A stretch of DNA of 43,773 nt. Origin: XN24 sp964413755. GTDB lineage: Bacteria > Pseudomonadota > Gammaproteobacteria > Steroidobacterales > XN24. The notes below the pieces were generated by a model. The model had not been told where the DNA came from, did no database searches, and worked only from the letters and a program-made list of their open reading frames with translations. How positions within the stretch are numbered: position 1 is the first letter of the stretch; each line of letters starts with the position of its first letter. The translations under genes and the position numbers were made by a program. Of this stretch, positions 33,147 to 41,281 are shown one piece after another. The DNA lies in assembly GCA_964413755.1 (NCBI GenBank), contig CAYPTW010000006.1:1-43773 (forward strand), in the 5' to 3' direction.

Positions 33147-34328
33147 ATGAACGATTCCCGGACTGACCAGACCAGGGACGACGCCACTGACGGCGCGGCC
33201 CCCACCGACGGCGCAGCCCCCACCGACGCCACGCACGCCTCGACCGAGCCCGATGTGAAAACACCGGAATTGGAACCGGCTGCGGAAGCGAGTTCCGACC
33301 CGGCCGGGGACAGTCCGCAGGCTGACGGCCCCGCGCCGCGCCGCGGCGGCGCCCTGGCCCTGCTCGCCCTGCTGCTCGCGCTGGCAGCCGCCGGCGGCAC
33401 CGGATACCTCTACTGGTTGCAGCAACAGGGCCGTGCGGCGCAGGAAACCGCGGCCGCCCGGGAAGAAGCTGCGAGCCGTGCGCTGGAACAATTGCGCACG
33501 CAGCTGGAGACGACCCAGGGGCGCATACGGGATGTCGAGGCCACCCAGGCCGAACGCCGCCAGGCCCTGGCGGCCTTCGAGGACGAGCTGCGACAGGTCC
33601 GCAACCGGCTCGAAGCGGCCGCCCGGGAAGAAGCCTCTGCGGAGCGCGCACCCTCGCTGGCCGAGATCGAGTTCCTGCTGCTGCTGGCGGATCGCGAGCT
33701 GCGCCTGGCGGGCAATCCCCGTGTAGCGCTGGCCGCGCTGCGCGAGGCGGACGACAGGATCGCGCGTCTCGAGGATCCCGCCCTGGCCGCCGTGCGCGCG
33801 GCCGTGAATGACGAGATCGCCGCCGTGGAGGCCGTCGCGAGCACGGACGTCGAGGGCATCGCGCTGCGCCTGGACAGCCTGGCCGGGCGCATCGAAGGGC
33901 TCCCCCTGCGCGGCGCGCTGGCGCCCGAGCCGGCGACAGCGGCCGGCGACGGCAGCGAGGCGGCGAGCGGCTGGGACCGCTTCGTATCGCGCGTGCGCAG
34001 CGCGGCCTCCGGCCTGTTCCGGGTGCGCCGCAGCGATGCACCGGCCGCGCCGCTGCTGGCCCCCGACGAGTCTTTCTTCCTGTACCGCAACGTGGAGCTC
34101 GACCTGAAGAGCGCGCGCCTCGCGGTGCTGTCCGGCGATGCGGCCAACTACGCTGCCGGGCTGGGCGCCGCACGCGCCGCGCTGCAACAGTATTTCCAGC
34201 ACGACGATCCGGCCGTGGCGGCCGTGATCGACGCCGTCGAGGAACTGCAGCAACGCGACATCACGCCCCGCTGGCCGGCCATCTCCCGCTCGGTCGGGTT
34301 GCTGCGCGAACTCGGGACCGGCGAGTAA
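33147..34328 (+). CDS. hemX: HemX-like inner-membrane protein
   Basis: A 393-residue protein of the HemX family, long annotated as uroporphyrinogen-III methyltransferase but lacking the methyltransferase fold. The acidic low-complexity N-terminus contains a short duplication (TDGAAPTDGAAPTDA). A single helix follows (~66-88), then a coiled coil (~95-165) and a periplasmic helical domain (EIEFLLLLADRELRLAG...). Family members sit next to hemCD and hemY; the role in haem synthesis is unclear and may be structural. ATG 33147 is well placed, and the stop is two bases before the hemY start. Confidence 0.9.
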   Translation: MNDSRTDQTRDDATDGAAPTDGAAPTDATHASTEPDVKTPELEPAAEASSDPAGDSPQADGPAPRRGGALALLALLLALAAAGGTGYLYWLQQQGRAAQETAAAREEAASRALEQLRTQLETTQGRIRDVEATQAERRQALAAFEDELRQVRNRLEAAAREEASAERAPSLAEIEFLLLLADRELRLAGNPRVALAALREADDRIARLEDPALAAVRAAVNDEIAAVEAVASTDVEGIALRLDSLAGRIEGLPLRGALAPEPATAAGDGSEAASGWDRFVSRVRSAASGLFRVRRSDAPAAPLLAPDESFFLYRNVELDLKSARLAVLSGDAANYAAGLGAARAALQQYFQHDDPAVAAVIDAVEELQQRDITPRWPAISRSVGLLRELGTGE

Positions 34329-34330
34329 CG

Positions 34331-35530
34331 ATGCGCTGGGGAATCCTCCTGCTGCTCGCCCTGGCGCTCGGCGCCGTGGGCGCGCATTGGCTGCTGGGCG
34401 ACCAGGGTTACGTGCTCGTCGATGTGCGCGGCTGGACGCTCGAGACGTCGGTGCCCGGGCTGGTCATCGCCCTGGTGTTGCTCTATGTCCTGGTGCGGCT
34501 GCTGAGCTGGCTGTGGCGCGCACCGCGGCGCATGGGGCAAGCCGTCGGCGAGTACCGCGCCCGCCGCTCGCAGCGCCACCTCGACCACGCTTTCGCTGCC
34601 ATCGCGGAGGGTCAGTGGGGTCGTGGCGAAAAGTTGCTCGGGCGCGCCGCGCGGGGTCCGGCTTCGCTGGCCGGCTACCTGTCCGCCGCGCGCGCCGCGC
34701 AGGAGCAGCAGGCAGTGGACCGGCGCGACGAGTGGCTGCGTCTCGCCTACGAGGCCGACCCGGGCGCTACCCCGGCCGTGCTGTTGACGCAGGCTGAGCT
34801 GCAGCTGGATTACGGCCAGCTCGAGGAGGCCCTGGCCACCCTGCGCCAGCTGGAGCAGCGCAATGCCACGCATCCCAGGGGCCTGGTGCTGCAGGCCCGC
34901 GTGCTGGAACGACTCGGGGACTGGGCCGCGCTGGACGCGCTGTTGCCCCGCCTGCGCAGCGCCAAGGTGCTGGACGCGGAGGCCCTGGCGCAGCTCGAAG
35001 TGCGCGTCGCGCAGGCCAAGCTCGACAGCGCCGCCGACGCGGTGGCACTGGAGCAGGCGTGGAAAGCACTGCACCGCAAGCTGCGCCAGCACCCGGAGAT
35101 GGTGGCGAGCTACGCGCGCAACGGTATGCGGCTCGGCGCGCCGGAGCAGGTCGAGTCCGTAATTCGCAAGGCGCTCAAGTCATCCTGGTCCCAATCGCTG
35201 GTCACGCTGTACGGCCGCCTCGAGACGCCGGACCCGTCGGGCCAGCTCGCCACGCTGGAAAAATGGCTCAACGAGCGGCCGGAGGATGCCGAGCTGCTGC
35301 TGGCTTGCGGGCGCCTGTGCCTGCGCAACGAGCTGTGGGGCAAGGCCCGCAGCTACCTCGAGACCAGTCTCGCCATCCGCCCGCTGCCGGAAACGTGGCG
35401 CATCTACGGTGAGTTGCTGGTGAAGCTGGGCGAATCCGGGGCCGCGTCAGAAGCGTTCCGCGAAGGCCTTGCGGCCGCCGCCGACCCGACGCCGGCCCTG
35501 GCGCCGCCCGCGAAGCCGGAGCGGACCTGA
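34331..35530 (+). CDS. hemY: HemY-like TPR inner-membrane protein
   Basis: A 399-residue proteobacterial HemY. Two helices at the N-terminus (MRWGILLLLALALGAVGAHW, ~1-20, and ~38-58) are followed by the family segment AVGEYRARRSQRHLDHAF and about seven TPR-like helical pairs. It is not the protoporphyrinogen oxidase of the same name in Gram-positives. Its haem-related function is unresolved, but linkage to hemCDX is strongly conserved. It is the last gene of the algZR-hem run and converges with the reductase gene; a GC dyad (35536-35558) between the stops has no T-tract. Confidence 0.93.
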   Translation: MRWGILLLLALALGAVGAHWLLGDQGYVLVDVRGWTLETSVPGLVIALVLLYVLVRLLSWLWRAPRRMGQAVGEYRARRSQRHLDHAFAAIAEGQWGRGEKLLGRAARGPASLAGYLSAARAAQEQQAVDRRDEWLRLAYEADPGATPAVLLTQAELQLDYGQLEEALATLRQLEQRNATHPRGLVLQARVLERLGDWAALDALLPRLRSAKVLDAEALAQLEVRVAQAKLDSAADAVALEQAWKALHRKLRQHPEMVASYARNGMRLGAPEQVESVIRKALKSSWSQSLVTLYGRLETPDPSGQLATLEKWLNERPEDAELLLACGRLCLRNELWGKARSYLETSLAIRPLPETWRIYGELLVKLGESGAASEAFREGLAAAADPTPALAPPAKPERT

Positions 35531-35542
35531 CGGCCCGCGCCG

Positions 35543-36562
35543 CTAAGCCGGCGGCGCGGAAAACTCGAAGGAATCGAAGTAAAGGCGGCCCTGCGCGAGG
35601 CCGTGCGCGGGGAACAACTCCTGGATGACGCCGATCATCGGCGGCGGCCCGGCCGCGTACACGTCGACCTCCGCCAGCGAGGGGAAATCGGCCAGCACGG
35701 CTTCGTGCACCCAGCCGCACCGCCCGTCCCATGCGTCTTCCGCGAGCGGCTCAGACATGACCGGCGTGAAGGTCAGCCAGTCGTGTGCCGCTGCCCAGCG
35801 CGCCACGAGCTCACCTTCGTAGAGGTCGCGCGGACGCCGCACGCCCCAGTAGAAATGCACCGGGCGGCTCGCCCCCGTGTGCATCATGTGTTGCAGCATG
35901 GACTTGATCGGCGCGAAACCGGTACCGCCGGCCACCATGACCGCCGGCCGCGTGTCTTCCTCGCGCAGCCAGAAACCACCCAGCGGGCCCTCGATGCGCA
36001 GCAGCGCGCGCTCGCCGAGCTGCTCGAAAACCTGCGTGGTAAAGACGCCGCCCTCCACCTTGCGCACGTGCAGCTCGAGGTGGTCCGGCTGGTGTGGCGG
36101 ACTGGCGATGGAGTAACTGCGCCGCCGCCCGCCGGCGAGCAGGAAGTCGACATACTGGCCGGCGAGGAACACGAACGGCTCCAGGGCGGGCAGCTTCACC
36201 ACCAGGCGCACCACGTCGTGGCTCAACAGCTCGTGCGTCTCCACGCGGCACGGCAGGCGCCGGATGCGCACTTCCTCGGGGACGGCAAGCGCACGCGCCT
36301 CCAGCTCGAGATCGCTGGCGGCACGCGCCTGGCACAGCAGGGCGCGCCCTGCGGCTGCCTCGTCCGGCGTAAGTCCCGGCGGCGGCCCGTTCGGATAAGT
36401 CACCGTGCCGCGCAGCACGCGTGCCTCGCAGGCGCCGCAGCTGCCGCCGCGGCAACTGTGGGGCAGGTGCAGGCCCGCACGCAGGCCCGCAGTCAGCACC
36501 GGCTCGTCGTCGAGGACCTCGAAGGTCTCGCCGCCTGGATGTAATCTGACGTGATGACTCAT
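35543..36562 (-). CDS. 2Fe-2S/FAD ferredoxin-type reductase (CDP-glucoseen reductase/LuxG-like)
   Basis: A 339-residue flavoprotein. The N-terminal plant-type ferredoxin domain (1-~90) has C37, C42, C45 and C77 as the 2Fe-2S ligands (CRGGSCGAC...LLC). The ferredoxin-NADP reductase part has FAD-binding RRRSYSIASPP and nucleotide-binding GGTGFAPIKSM, ending YAAGPPPMIGVIQELF and FDSFEFS. This matches phenol-hydroxylase or CDP-6-deoxy-glucoseen-type reductases that pass electrons from NAD(P)H to an oxygenase. No oxygenase partner is in the window; the ubiD nearby hints at, but does not show, ubiquinone or aromatic chemistry. Start ATG 36562 overlaps the divergent epimerase start by nine bases. 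Confidence 0.88.
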   Translation of the reverse strand: MSHHVRLHPGGETFEVLDDEPVLTAGLRAGLHLPHSCRGGSCGACEARVLRGTVTYPNGPPPGLTPDEAAAGRALLCQARAASDLELEARALAVPEEVRIRRLPCRVETHELLSHDVVRLVVKLPALEPFVFLAGQYVDFLLAGGRRRSYSIASPPHQPDHLELHVRKVEGGVFTTQVFEQLGERALLRIEGPLGGFWLREEDTRPAVMVAGGTGFAPIKSMLQHMMHTGASRPVHFYWGVRRPRDLYEGELVARWAAAHDWLTFTPVMSEPLAEDAWDGRCGWVHEAVLADFPSLAEVDVYAAGPPPMIGVIQELFPAHGLAQGRLYFDSFEFSAPPA

Positions 36563-37459
36563 CCTGAACATCCCGCGGCCGGTCTCGCCGGCCTGACCGT
36601 GGTGGGCTGCGGCTACACCGGCCGCCGCCTGCTGAAACTCTGTCGCGAACTCGGCCGCGACCTCATCGGCACCGCGCGCACCGAGGACAGCCTGGCGCAA
36701 ATTCGCGCGCGCGGCGGCCAGGCGCTGCAGCTCGACCTCGACGCGCCTGCCGCCCAGCTGCCGCATGACTGCTGCGCAGGGCGCGTCCTCGTCTACATGA
36801 CCCCGCCTGCACCGGAGGGAGACACCGACGTGCGCCTGCGGCGCCTCCTCGACACGCTGCCGGCCTTGCCCGCCGGCCTAGTCTACCTCAGCACCACCGG
36901 GGTCTATGGCGACACCGGCGGCGCGGTGGTGACCGAGTACACGCCCCCGGCGCCCGCCTCGGAACGGGGCCGCCGCCGGCTGGATGCGGAGACTGCCGTG
37001 CAGCGCTGGGGTGACGAAACCGGCGTGCCGGTGCGCATCCTGCGCGTGCCGGGGATCTATGGCCCCGGCCGTTTACCGCTCGACCGGATCCGGGAGGGGG
37101 CCCCGGTGGTGCGAGCTGCCGAGGCCGGCCCGGGCAACCGGATCCACGTCGACGACCTCGCCGCCGCCTGCCTCGCCGCCGTCGACTACTCGGGGCCGCA
37201 CCGCGTTTTCAACCTCGGCGACGGCGACCACGCCAGCATGACCGAGTATTTCCTTGCCGTGGCGGAGGCCGCCGGCCTGCCGCCGCCCCCCGAACTGCCG
37301 CTGGAGACCCTGCTCGCCCACGTCTCGCCGGCCATGCGCAGCTTCCTGGTCGAAAGTCGCCGCGTGGACACCACGCGCATGCGCTCCGCCCTGGGCTTTG
37401 CCCCGCACTACGCTTCACTGGCCGATGGTATCGACGCCAGCCTCAGCGACAGGGACTGA
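36554..37459 (+). CDS. YeeZ-type NAD-dependent epimerase/reductase-like protein
   Basis: A 301-residue extended SDR-type protein. The NAD site is VVGCGYTGRRLLKLCREL and the middle contains VYLSTTGVYGDTGG (catalytic-type serine and tyrosine region). The C-terminal part RILRVPGIYGPGRLPLDRI matches the YeeZ/SDR_a5 group. The substrate is unknown. ATG 36554 is used, and a GTG immediately before is an alternative. Its 5' end overlaps the divergent reductase gene, so its promoter and ribosome site must lie inside that gene. The GntR regulator follows after 48 bases. Confidence 0.85.
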   Translation: MTHPEHPAAGLAGLTVVGCGYTGRRLLKLCRELGRDLIGTARTEDSLAQIRARGGQALQLDLDAPAAQLPHDCCAGRVLVYMTPPAPEGDTDVRLRRLLDTLPALPAGLVYLSTTGVYGDTGGAVVTEYTPPAPASERGRRRLDAETAVQRWGDETGVPVRILRVPGIYGPGRLPLDRIREGAPVVRAAEAGPGNRIHVDDLAAACLAAVDYSGPHRVFNLGDGDHASMTEYFLAVAEAAGLPPPPELPLETLLAHVSPAMRSFLVESRRVDTTRMRSALGFAPHYASLADGIDASLSDRD

Positions 37460-37484
37460 AATACCGTATACAATCCACAGTATT
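37460..37484 (+). promoter_or_regulatory. Candidate GntR (FCD-type) auto-operator and promoter core
   Basis: Inverted arms AATAC (37460-37464) and GTATT (37480-37484) enclose CCGTATACAATCC. The core resembles the TTGTATACAA-type operators of FCD-subfamily GntR regulators. It lies 24-48 bases before the GntR gene start, as an autoregulatory site would. Its TATACA could also serve as a -10. Confidence 0.5.
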
Positions 37485-37507
37485 TCTCAGGCGCAAGGTA
37501 CCAGCCC

Positions 37508-38164
37508 ATGGCGATCCAGCACTCCAACCTGCGCGACCAGGTGCGCGAAGAGTTGCTCAACTGGCTCTCTGACGGCCGCCTCCCGCCGGGGCAACGCCTG
37601 GAGGAAGAGCGCATCAGCCGGGCCATGGGGGTCAGCCGCACGCCCCTGCGCGAAGCGCTGACCAGCCTGGCGAGCGACGGCCTGGTGGAAGCCGTGCCAC
37701 GGCGCGGCTTCAGGGTGCCGAAGCTGTCGGCGGAGCGGGTGCGCAACCTGCACCCGGTGGTCGGCGCGCTGGAAGGGCTCGCGCTACGCCTGAGCGGCCC
37801 GCAGGCAGCGCACCTGGCCGCCCAGCTCGACAGTCTCAACGAGCGCCTGGGATCGGCCCACCTCACCCCGATGCAGCGGGCCGACCTGGACCGGCGCTGG
37901 CACGAGACGCTGGTCAGCCGCAACCCGAACCGCGAGCTCGGCCAGATGCTGGAGCGCGTGCGCAGCCGCCTGCGCCCCTACGCGGGCAGCTGGGAGCGCA
38001 GCACGCGCGAGGTAGAGACGGTGCGGGAGGCGCACGCGGAGATCGCGCGCCAGCTGGCCGCCGGCCAGCTCGAAGCGGCAGCCGAGGCAGTCCTGCGCCA
38101 CTGGGTGAACGAGATCCGCCCGGTGACCACCTGGATCCAGGGCCCGCCGACGGGCCCGCGCTGA
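37508..38164 (+). CDS. GntR-family transcriptional regulator, FCD subfamily
   Basis: A 218-residue regulator. The winged helix-turn-helix (~10-75) includes PGQRLEEERISRAMGVSRTPLREAL and LVEAVPRRGFRV, the GntR signature. The C-terminal all-helical ligand-binding domain (~85-205) is FCD-like: RRWHETLVSRNPNRELGQML and EAVLRHWV. FCD members usually sense small carboxylates. A GTATACAAT-centred dyad just upstream of the gene suggests self-repression. Whether the upstream epimerase gene is a target is unknown. Confidence 0.92.
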   Translation: MAIQHSNLRDQVREELLNWLSDGRLPPGQRLEEERISRAMGVSRTPLREALTSLASDGLVEAVPRRGFRVPKLSAERVRNLHPVVGALEGLALRLSGPQAAHLAAQLDSLNERLGSAHLTPMQRADLDRRWHETLVSRNPNRELGQMLERVRSRLRPYAGSWERSTREVETVREAHAEIARQLAAGQLEAAAEAVLRHWVNEIRPVTTWIQGPPTGPR

Positions 38165-38189
38165 ACCCGGATCAGGTCCCCGGATCAGG

Positions 38190-38828
38190 TCAGGGACGGC
38201 TGGCCGGACTGGCCAGCCAGTCGGTCAGCGGCGCCCACTGCTCCCAGTCCTGCCAGGCGAGGTACTGCGGCAACTCGAACACGCCGAGGCCGCGGCCGTA
38301 CGCGCGCACGTAATTCTGCGCGTCACGCAGCGTCGCCACGTAGGGCACGCCCAGCTTGCGCAGGTAAGCGTCCAGCTCGTCGAAGCTGACGGTGTGTTCC
38401 TTGATGCGGTTGGCGATCACGGCGATCTTCGCCTGCTGCCTGGCCACGCGCCCGACCTCGAGCAGCTCGGTGATGAAGTTCGAGGCGGCCCGCATGTCGA
38501 TCGCCGAGGGCAGCACCGGGATGAGCACCGTCTCGGCGCGGCGCACCAGCTCGGTCAACTCGCGCCCGTGGGCGCGGGCCGGGGCGTCGATGACCACCAC
38601 GTCGGCGTTGCGCGGCACGCTGCGCAGGCCTTCCTCGAAGGCCGGCACGGCCGCTACCGGCGGCGCATCGGCGGGACGCAGCTCCGCCCAGTCCATGCTC
38701 GAGCGCTGCGGGTCGAAGTCCGCCAGCGCGACCTGGTCACCGCGCGTCGCATACCAGCTTGCGAGGTTGGTCGCCACGGTGCTCTTGCCGCAACCGCCCT
38801 TGGGATTCATCACCAGGATATGCCGCAT
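38190..38828 (-). CDS. ParA/MinD-family orphan ATPase
   Basis: A 212-residue ATPase with the deviant Walker A KGGCGKST (residues 10-17), switch I region DFDPQRSSMDWAE and Walker B VVVIDAP. It is a short ParA/MipZ-like protein with no DNA-binding N-terminus and no ParB or MinE partner next to it, so its cargo is unknown; such orphan ParAs often position surface or chromosomal structures. ATG 38828 has GGGGAG six bases upstream. A TTG codon immediately before is less likely as the start. Confidence 0.9.
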   Translation of the reverse strand: MRHILVMNPKGGCGKSTVATNLASWYATRGDQVALADFDPQRSSMDWAELRPADAPPVAAVPAFEEGLRSVPRNADVVVIDAPARAHGRELTELVRRAETVLIPVLPSAIDMRAASNFITELLEVGRVARQQAKIAVIANRIKEHTVSFDELDAYLRKLGVPYVATLRDAQNYVRAYGRGLGVFELPQYLAWQDWEQWAPLTDWLASPASRP

Positions 38829-38894
38829 CAACGTCTCCCCTTCCAGTTATGCGCGCCCGCAAGACTACCACCGTCCTAGCGCGTTATGTTCAAT

Positions 38895-40361
38895 TTAGTC
38901 GATGCCCAGCTCCGGCCACAATGCATCGATCCGCGCCTTGACCTCGGGGTCCATGCTGATCGGCCGGCCCCACTCCCGCTGCGTCTCGCCCGGCCACTTG
39001 TTGGTGGCGTCGAAACCGATCTTTGAGCCCAGCCCGGACACCGGCGAGGCGAAGTCCAGGTAGTCGATGGGCGTGTTCTCGATGATCACCGTGTCGCGCG
39101 CCGGGTCCATGCGCGTGGTCATGGCCCAGATCACGTCCTGCCAGTTGCGCACGTCGACGTCGTCGTCGGTGACCACGACGAACTTGGTGTACATGAACTG
39201 CCTGAGGAAGGACCAGATGCCGAGCATGACGCGCTTGGCGTGGCCCGGGTACTGCTTCTTCATGCTCACCACCGCCATGCGGTAGGAGCAGCCCTCGGGC
39301 GGCAGGTAGAAGTCCACGATCTCCGGGAACTGCTTCTGCAGGATCGGCACGAACACCTCGTTCAGCGCCACGCCGAGCACGGCCGGCTCGTCCGGCGGCC
39401 GGCCGGTGTAGGTGCTGTGGTAGATCGGATTGTCGCGCCAGCTGATGCGGTCCACGGTGAAGACCGGGAACTCGTCCACCTCGTTGTAGTAGCCGGTATG
39501 GTCGCCGAAGGGCCCTTCGGGCGCGTTGTCGCCCGGATGCAGGTGGCCTTCCAGCACGATCTCCGCGCTGGCGGGCACCTCGAGGTCCGCATGCGAGCAC
39601 TTCACCACCTCCGTGCGGCCGCCGCGCAGCAGCCCGGCGAAGGCGTACTCCGACAGCGTGTCCGGCACCGGTGTGACGGCGCCGAGAATGGTGGCGGGAT
39701 CCGCCCCCAGCGCCACGGCCAGCGGGAAGGGCTGCCCGGGATGCTTCTGCTGCCAGTCGCGGAAATCCAGCGCCCCGCCACGATGCGACAGCCAGCGCAT
39801 GATGAGGCGGTTTTTGCCGATCAGCTGCTGGCGGTAGATGCCGAGGTTCTGGCGCGGGCGCTCCGGCCCGCGTGTGACCACCAGGCCCCAGGTGAGCAGC
39901 GGCCCGGCGTCACCGGGCCAACAGGTCTGGATCGGCAGCTTCTCCAGGTCCACGTCCGGACCTGCCACGAAGTTCTGCTGGCAGGCCGCCGAGCGCACGG
40001 TCTTCGGCGCCATGTTCAGCACCTGGCGGAAGATCGGCAGCTTCTCCCAGGCGTCGCGCATGCCCTTGGGCGGGTCCGGCTCCTTGAGGAAGGCCAGCAG
40101 CTTGCCGACCTCGCGCAGGGCCTCGACCGAGTCCTGGCCCATGCCGAGCGCCACGCGCCGCGGGGTGCCGAACAGGTTGCCCAGCACCGGCATGTCGAAG
40201 CCCTTCGGCTGCTCGAACAACAGCGCCGGACCGCCGCGCTTCAGGGTGCGGTCGCAGATCTCCGTCATTTCCAGCACCGGGCTGACCGGTGTCGCGATAC
40301 GCTTCAGCTCGCCCTGCTGCTCGAGCAGGCGCATGAAGTCCCTGAGATCGGTGTATTTCAT
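38895..40361 (-). CDS. ubiD: UbiD-family 4-hydroxy-3-polyprenylbenzoate decarboxylase
   Basis: A 488-residue protein of normal UbiD length. Family features are MKYTDLRDFMRLLEQQGELKRI, GLGMGQDSV-like and IYRQQLIGKNRLIMRW segments, the prFMN-binding region VTRGPERPRQNLG, and the acid/arginine cluster EGPFGDHTGYYNE. It decarboxylates the ubiquinone precursor with prenylated FMN. The UbiX flavin prenyltransferase is not in the window. ATG 40361 has GGGGTGG upstream and a good minus-strand promoter whose -10 overlaps that of dapF. Confidence 0.96.
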   Translation of the reverse strand: MKYTDLRDFMRLLEQQGELKRIATPVSPVLEMTEICDRTLKRGGPALLFEQPKGFDMPVLGNLFGTPRRVALGMGQDSVEALREVGKLLAFLKEPDPPKGMRDAWEKLPIFRQVLNMAPKTVRSAACQQNFVAGPDVDLEKLPIQTCWPGDAGPLLTWGLVVTRGPERPRQNLGIYRQQLIGKNRLIMRWLSHRGGALDFRDWQQKHPGQPFPLAVALGADPATILGAVTPVPDTLSEYAFAGLLRGGRTEVVKCSHADLEVPASAEIVLEGHLHPGDNAPEGPFGDHTGYYNEVDEFPVFTVDRISWRDNPIYHSTYTGRPPDEPAVLGVALNEVFVPILQKQFPEIVDFYLPPEGCSYRMAVVSMKKQYPGHAKRVMLGIWSFLRQFMYTKFVVVTDDDVDVRNWQDVIWAMTTRMDPARDTVIIENTPIDYLDFASPVSGLGSKIGFDATNKWPGETQREWGRPISMDPEVKARIDALWPELGID

Positions 40362-40388
40362 TCAAGCCACCCCGGTTGCGGCGCGCCC

Positions 40389-40417
40389 ACTATAATTGCG
40401 CCCCAGTCATGAGCCAA
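40389..40417 (-). promoter_or_regulatory. ubiD promoter, -10 overlapping the dapF -10
   Basis: On the minus strand TTGGCT (40417-40412), a 17-base spacer and TATAGT (40394-40389) form a good sigma-70 promoter for ubiD. The plus strand of the same segment reads TATAAT (40391-40396), a perfect -10 for dapF but without a visible -35. The shared element ACTATAAT is therefore a likely bidirectional promoter core. Confidence 0.65.
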
Positions 40418-41281
40418 ACATCCGCCAGCGCCGTCCCCGCCCGCCTCGCCTTTCACAAGATGGTCGGCGCAGGCAACGACTTCGTGGTCGTAGACGCGCG
40501 CGTCGATCCATTCACACCCGACGCCGACCTGGTGCGGCGCCTCGCCGACCGACGCGAAGGCATCGGCTGCGACCAGCTGCTCGTCATCGGGCCGCCGCCG
40601 GATGCCGACACGGCATTCAGCTACCGCATCTGGAACGCCGACGGCGGCGAGGTCGAACAGTGCGGCAACGGCGCCCGCTGCCTGGCGCTGCTGTGGGGCA
40701 CCGAGCTGTCACCCGGCAGCACCGAGTTTCGCATGCACAGCGCCGGCGGAGTCGTGGCGGCGCGGTTGCAAGGGAACGAAGCCGCCGTCGCCATGGGCGT
40801 GCCGGACTTCGCCCCGGCGCGCATTCCGTTGCACGCCGCGGCCGAGGCGGCGCGTTACACCCTCGAAGCGGCCGGGCAGCGCGTCGCGCTGGGCGCCGTG
40901 TCCATGGGCAACCCGCATGCGGTGCTGGTGCTGGATGAACTCGGCCTCGGCACTGTCGCCACAGCCCCGGTGGACACGCTCGGCCCCGCCATCGAGACGC
41001 ACCCTGATTTCCCGCGCCGCGTGAACGTCGGCTTCGCCGAGGTGCGCGACCGCGCCCATGTCGCGCTGCGCGTGTGGGAGCGCGGTTGCGGCGAGACACA
41101 GGCCTGCGGCACCGGCGCCTGCGCGGCGGTGGCGGTACTGCGCGACGCCGGCAGGGTAGACTCTCGGGTGAGCGTGGACCTGCCGGGCGGCCGACTCGTG
41201 GTGGAATGGCAGGGGCGCGGCACACCGGCCTGGCTCAGCGGGCCCTCCCGGAAGGCATTCGAAGGAAGCATCGAGCTGTGA
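40409..41281 (+). CDS. dapF: Diaminopimelate epimerase
   Basis: A 290-residue DapF of about normal length (E. coli 274). The two catalytic cysteines are C85 (EQCGNGARC) and C233 (QACGTGACA). KMVGAGNDFVVVDA and SMGNPHAVL are further signatures. It interconverts LL- and meso-diaminopimelate for peptidoglycan and lysine. The ATG at 40409 is ~5 bases after the start predicted from TATAAT and has no ribosome site, so the mRNA may be nearly leaderless. It begins the dapF-DUF484-xerC-hslVU run. Confidence 0.95.
   Translation: MSQTSASAVPARLAFHKMVGAGNDFVVVDARVDPFTPDADLVRRLADRREGIGCDQLLVIGPPPDADTAFSYRIWNADGGEVEQCGNGARCLALLWGTELSPGSTEFRMHSAGGVVAARLQGNEAAVAMGVPDFAPARIPLHAAAEAARYTLEAAGQRVALGAVSMGNPHAVLVLDELGLGTVATAPVDTLGPAIETHPDFPRRVNVGFAEVRDRAHVALRVWERGCGETQACGTGACAAVAVLRDAGRVDSRVSVDLPGGRLVVEWQGRGTPAWLSGPSRKAFEGSIEL

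Noticed and set aside
33186..33235. Short tandem repeat in the hemX gene as a regulatory or phase-variable repeat.
   Set aside because: It is an in-frame duplication of DGAAPT in a disordered acidic N-terminus, too short and too imperfect for slippage control.
35536..35558. GC dyad between the convergent hemY and reductase genes as a bidirectional terminator.
   Set aside because: The stem CGCGCCGC/GCGGCGCG is only 8 bp and has no T-tract on either strand; in such GC-rich DNA it may be chance.
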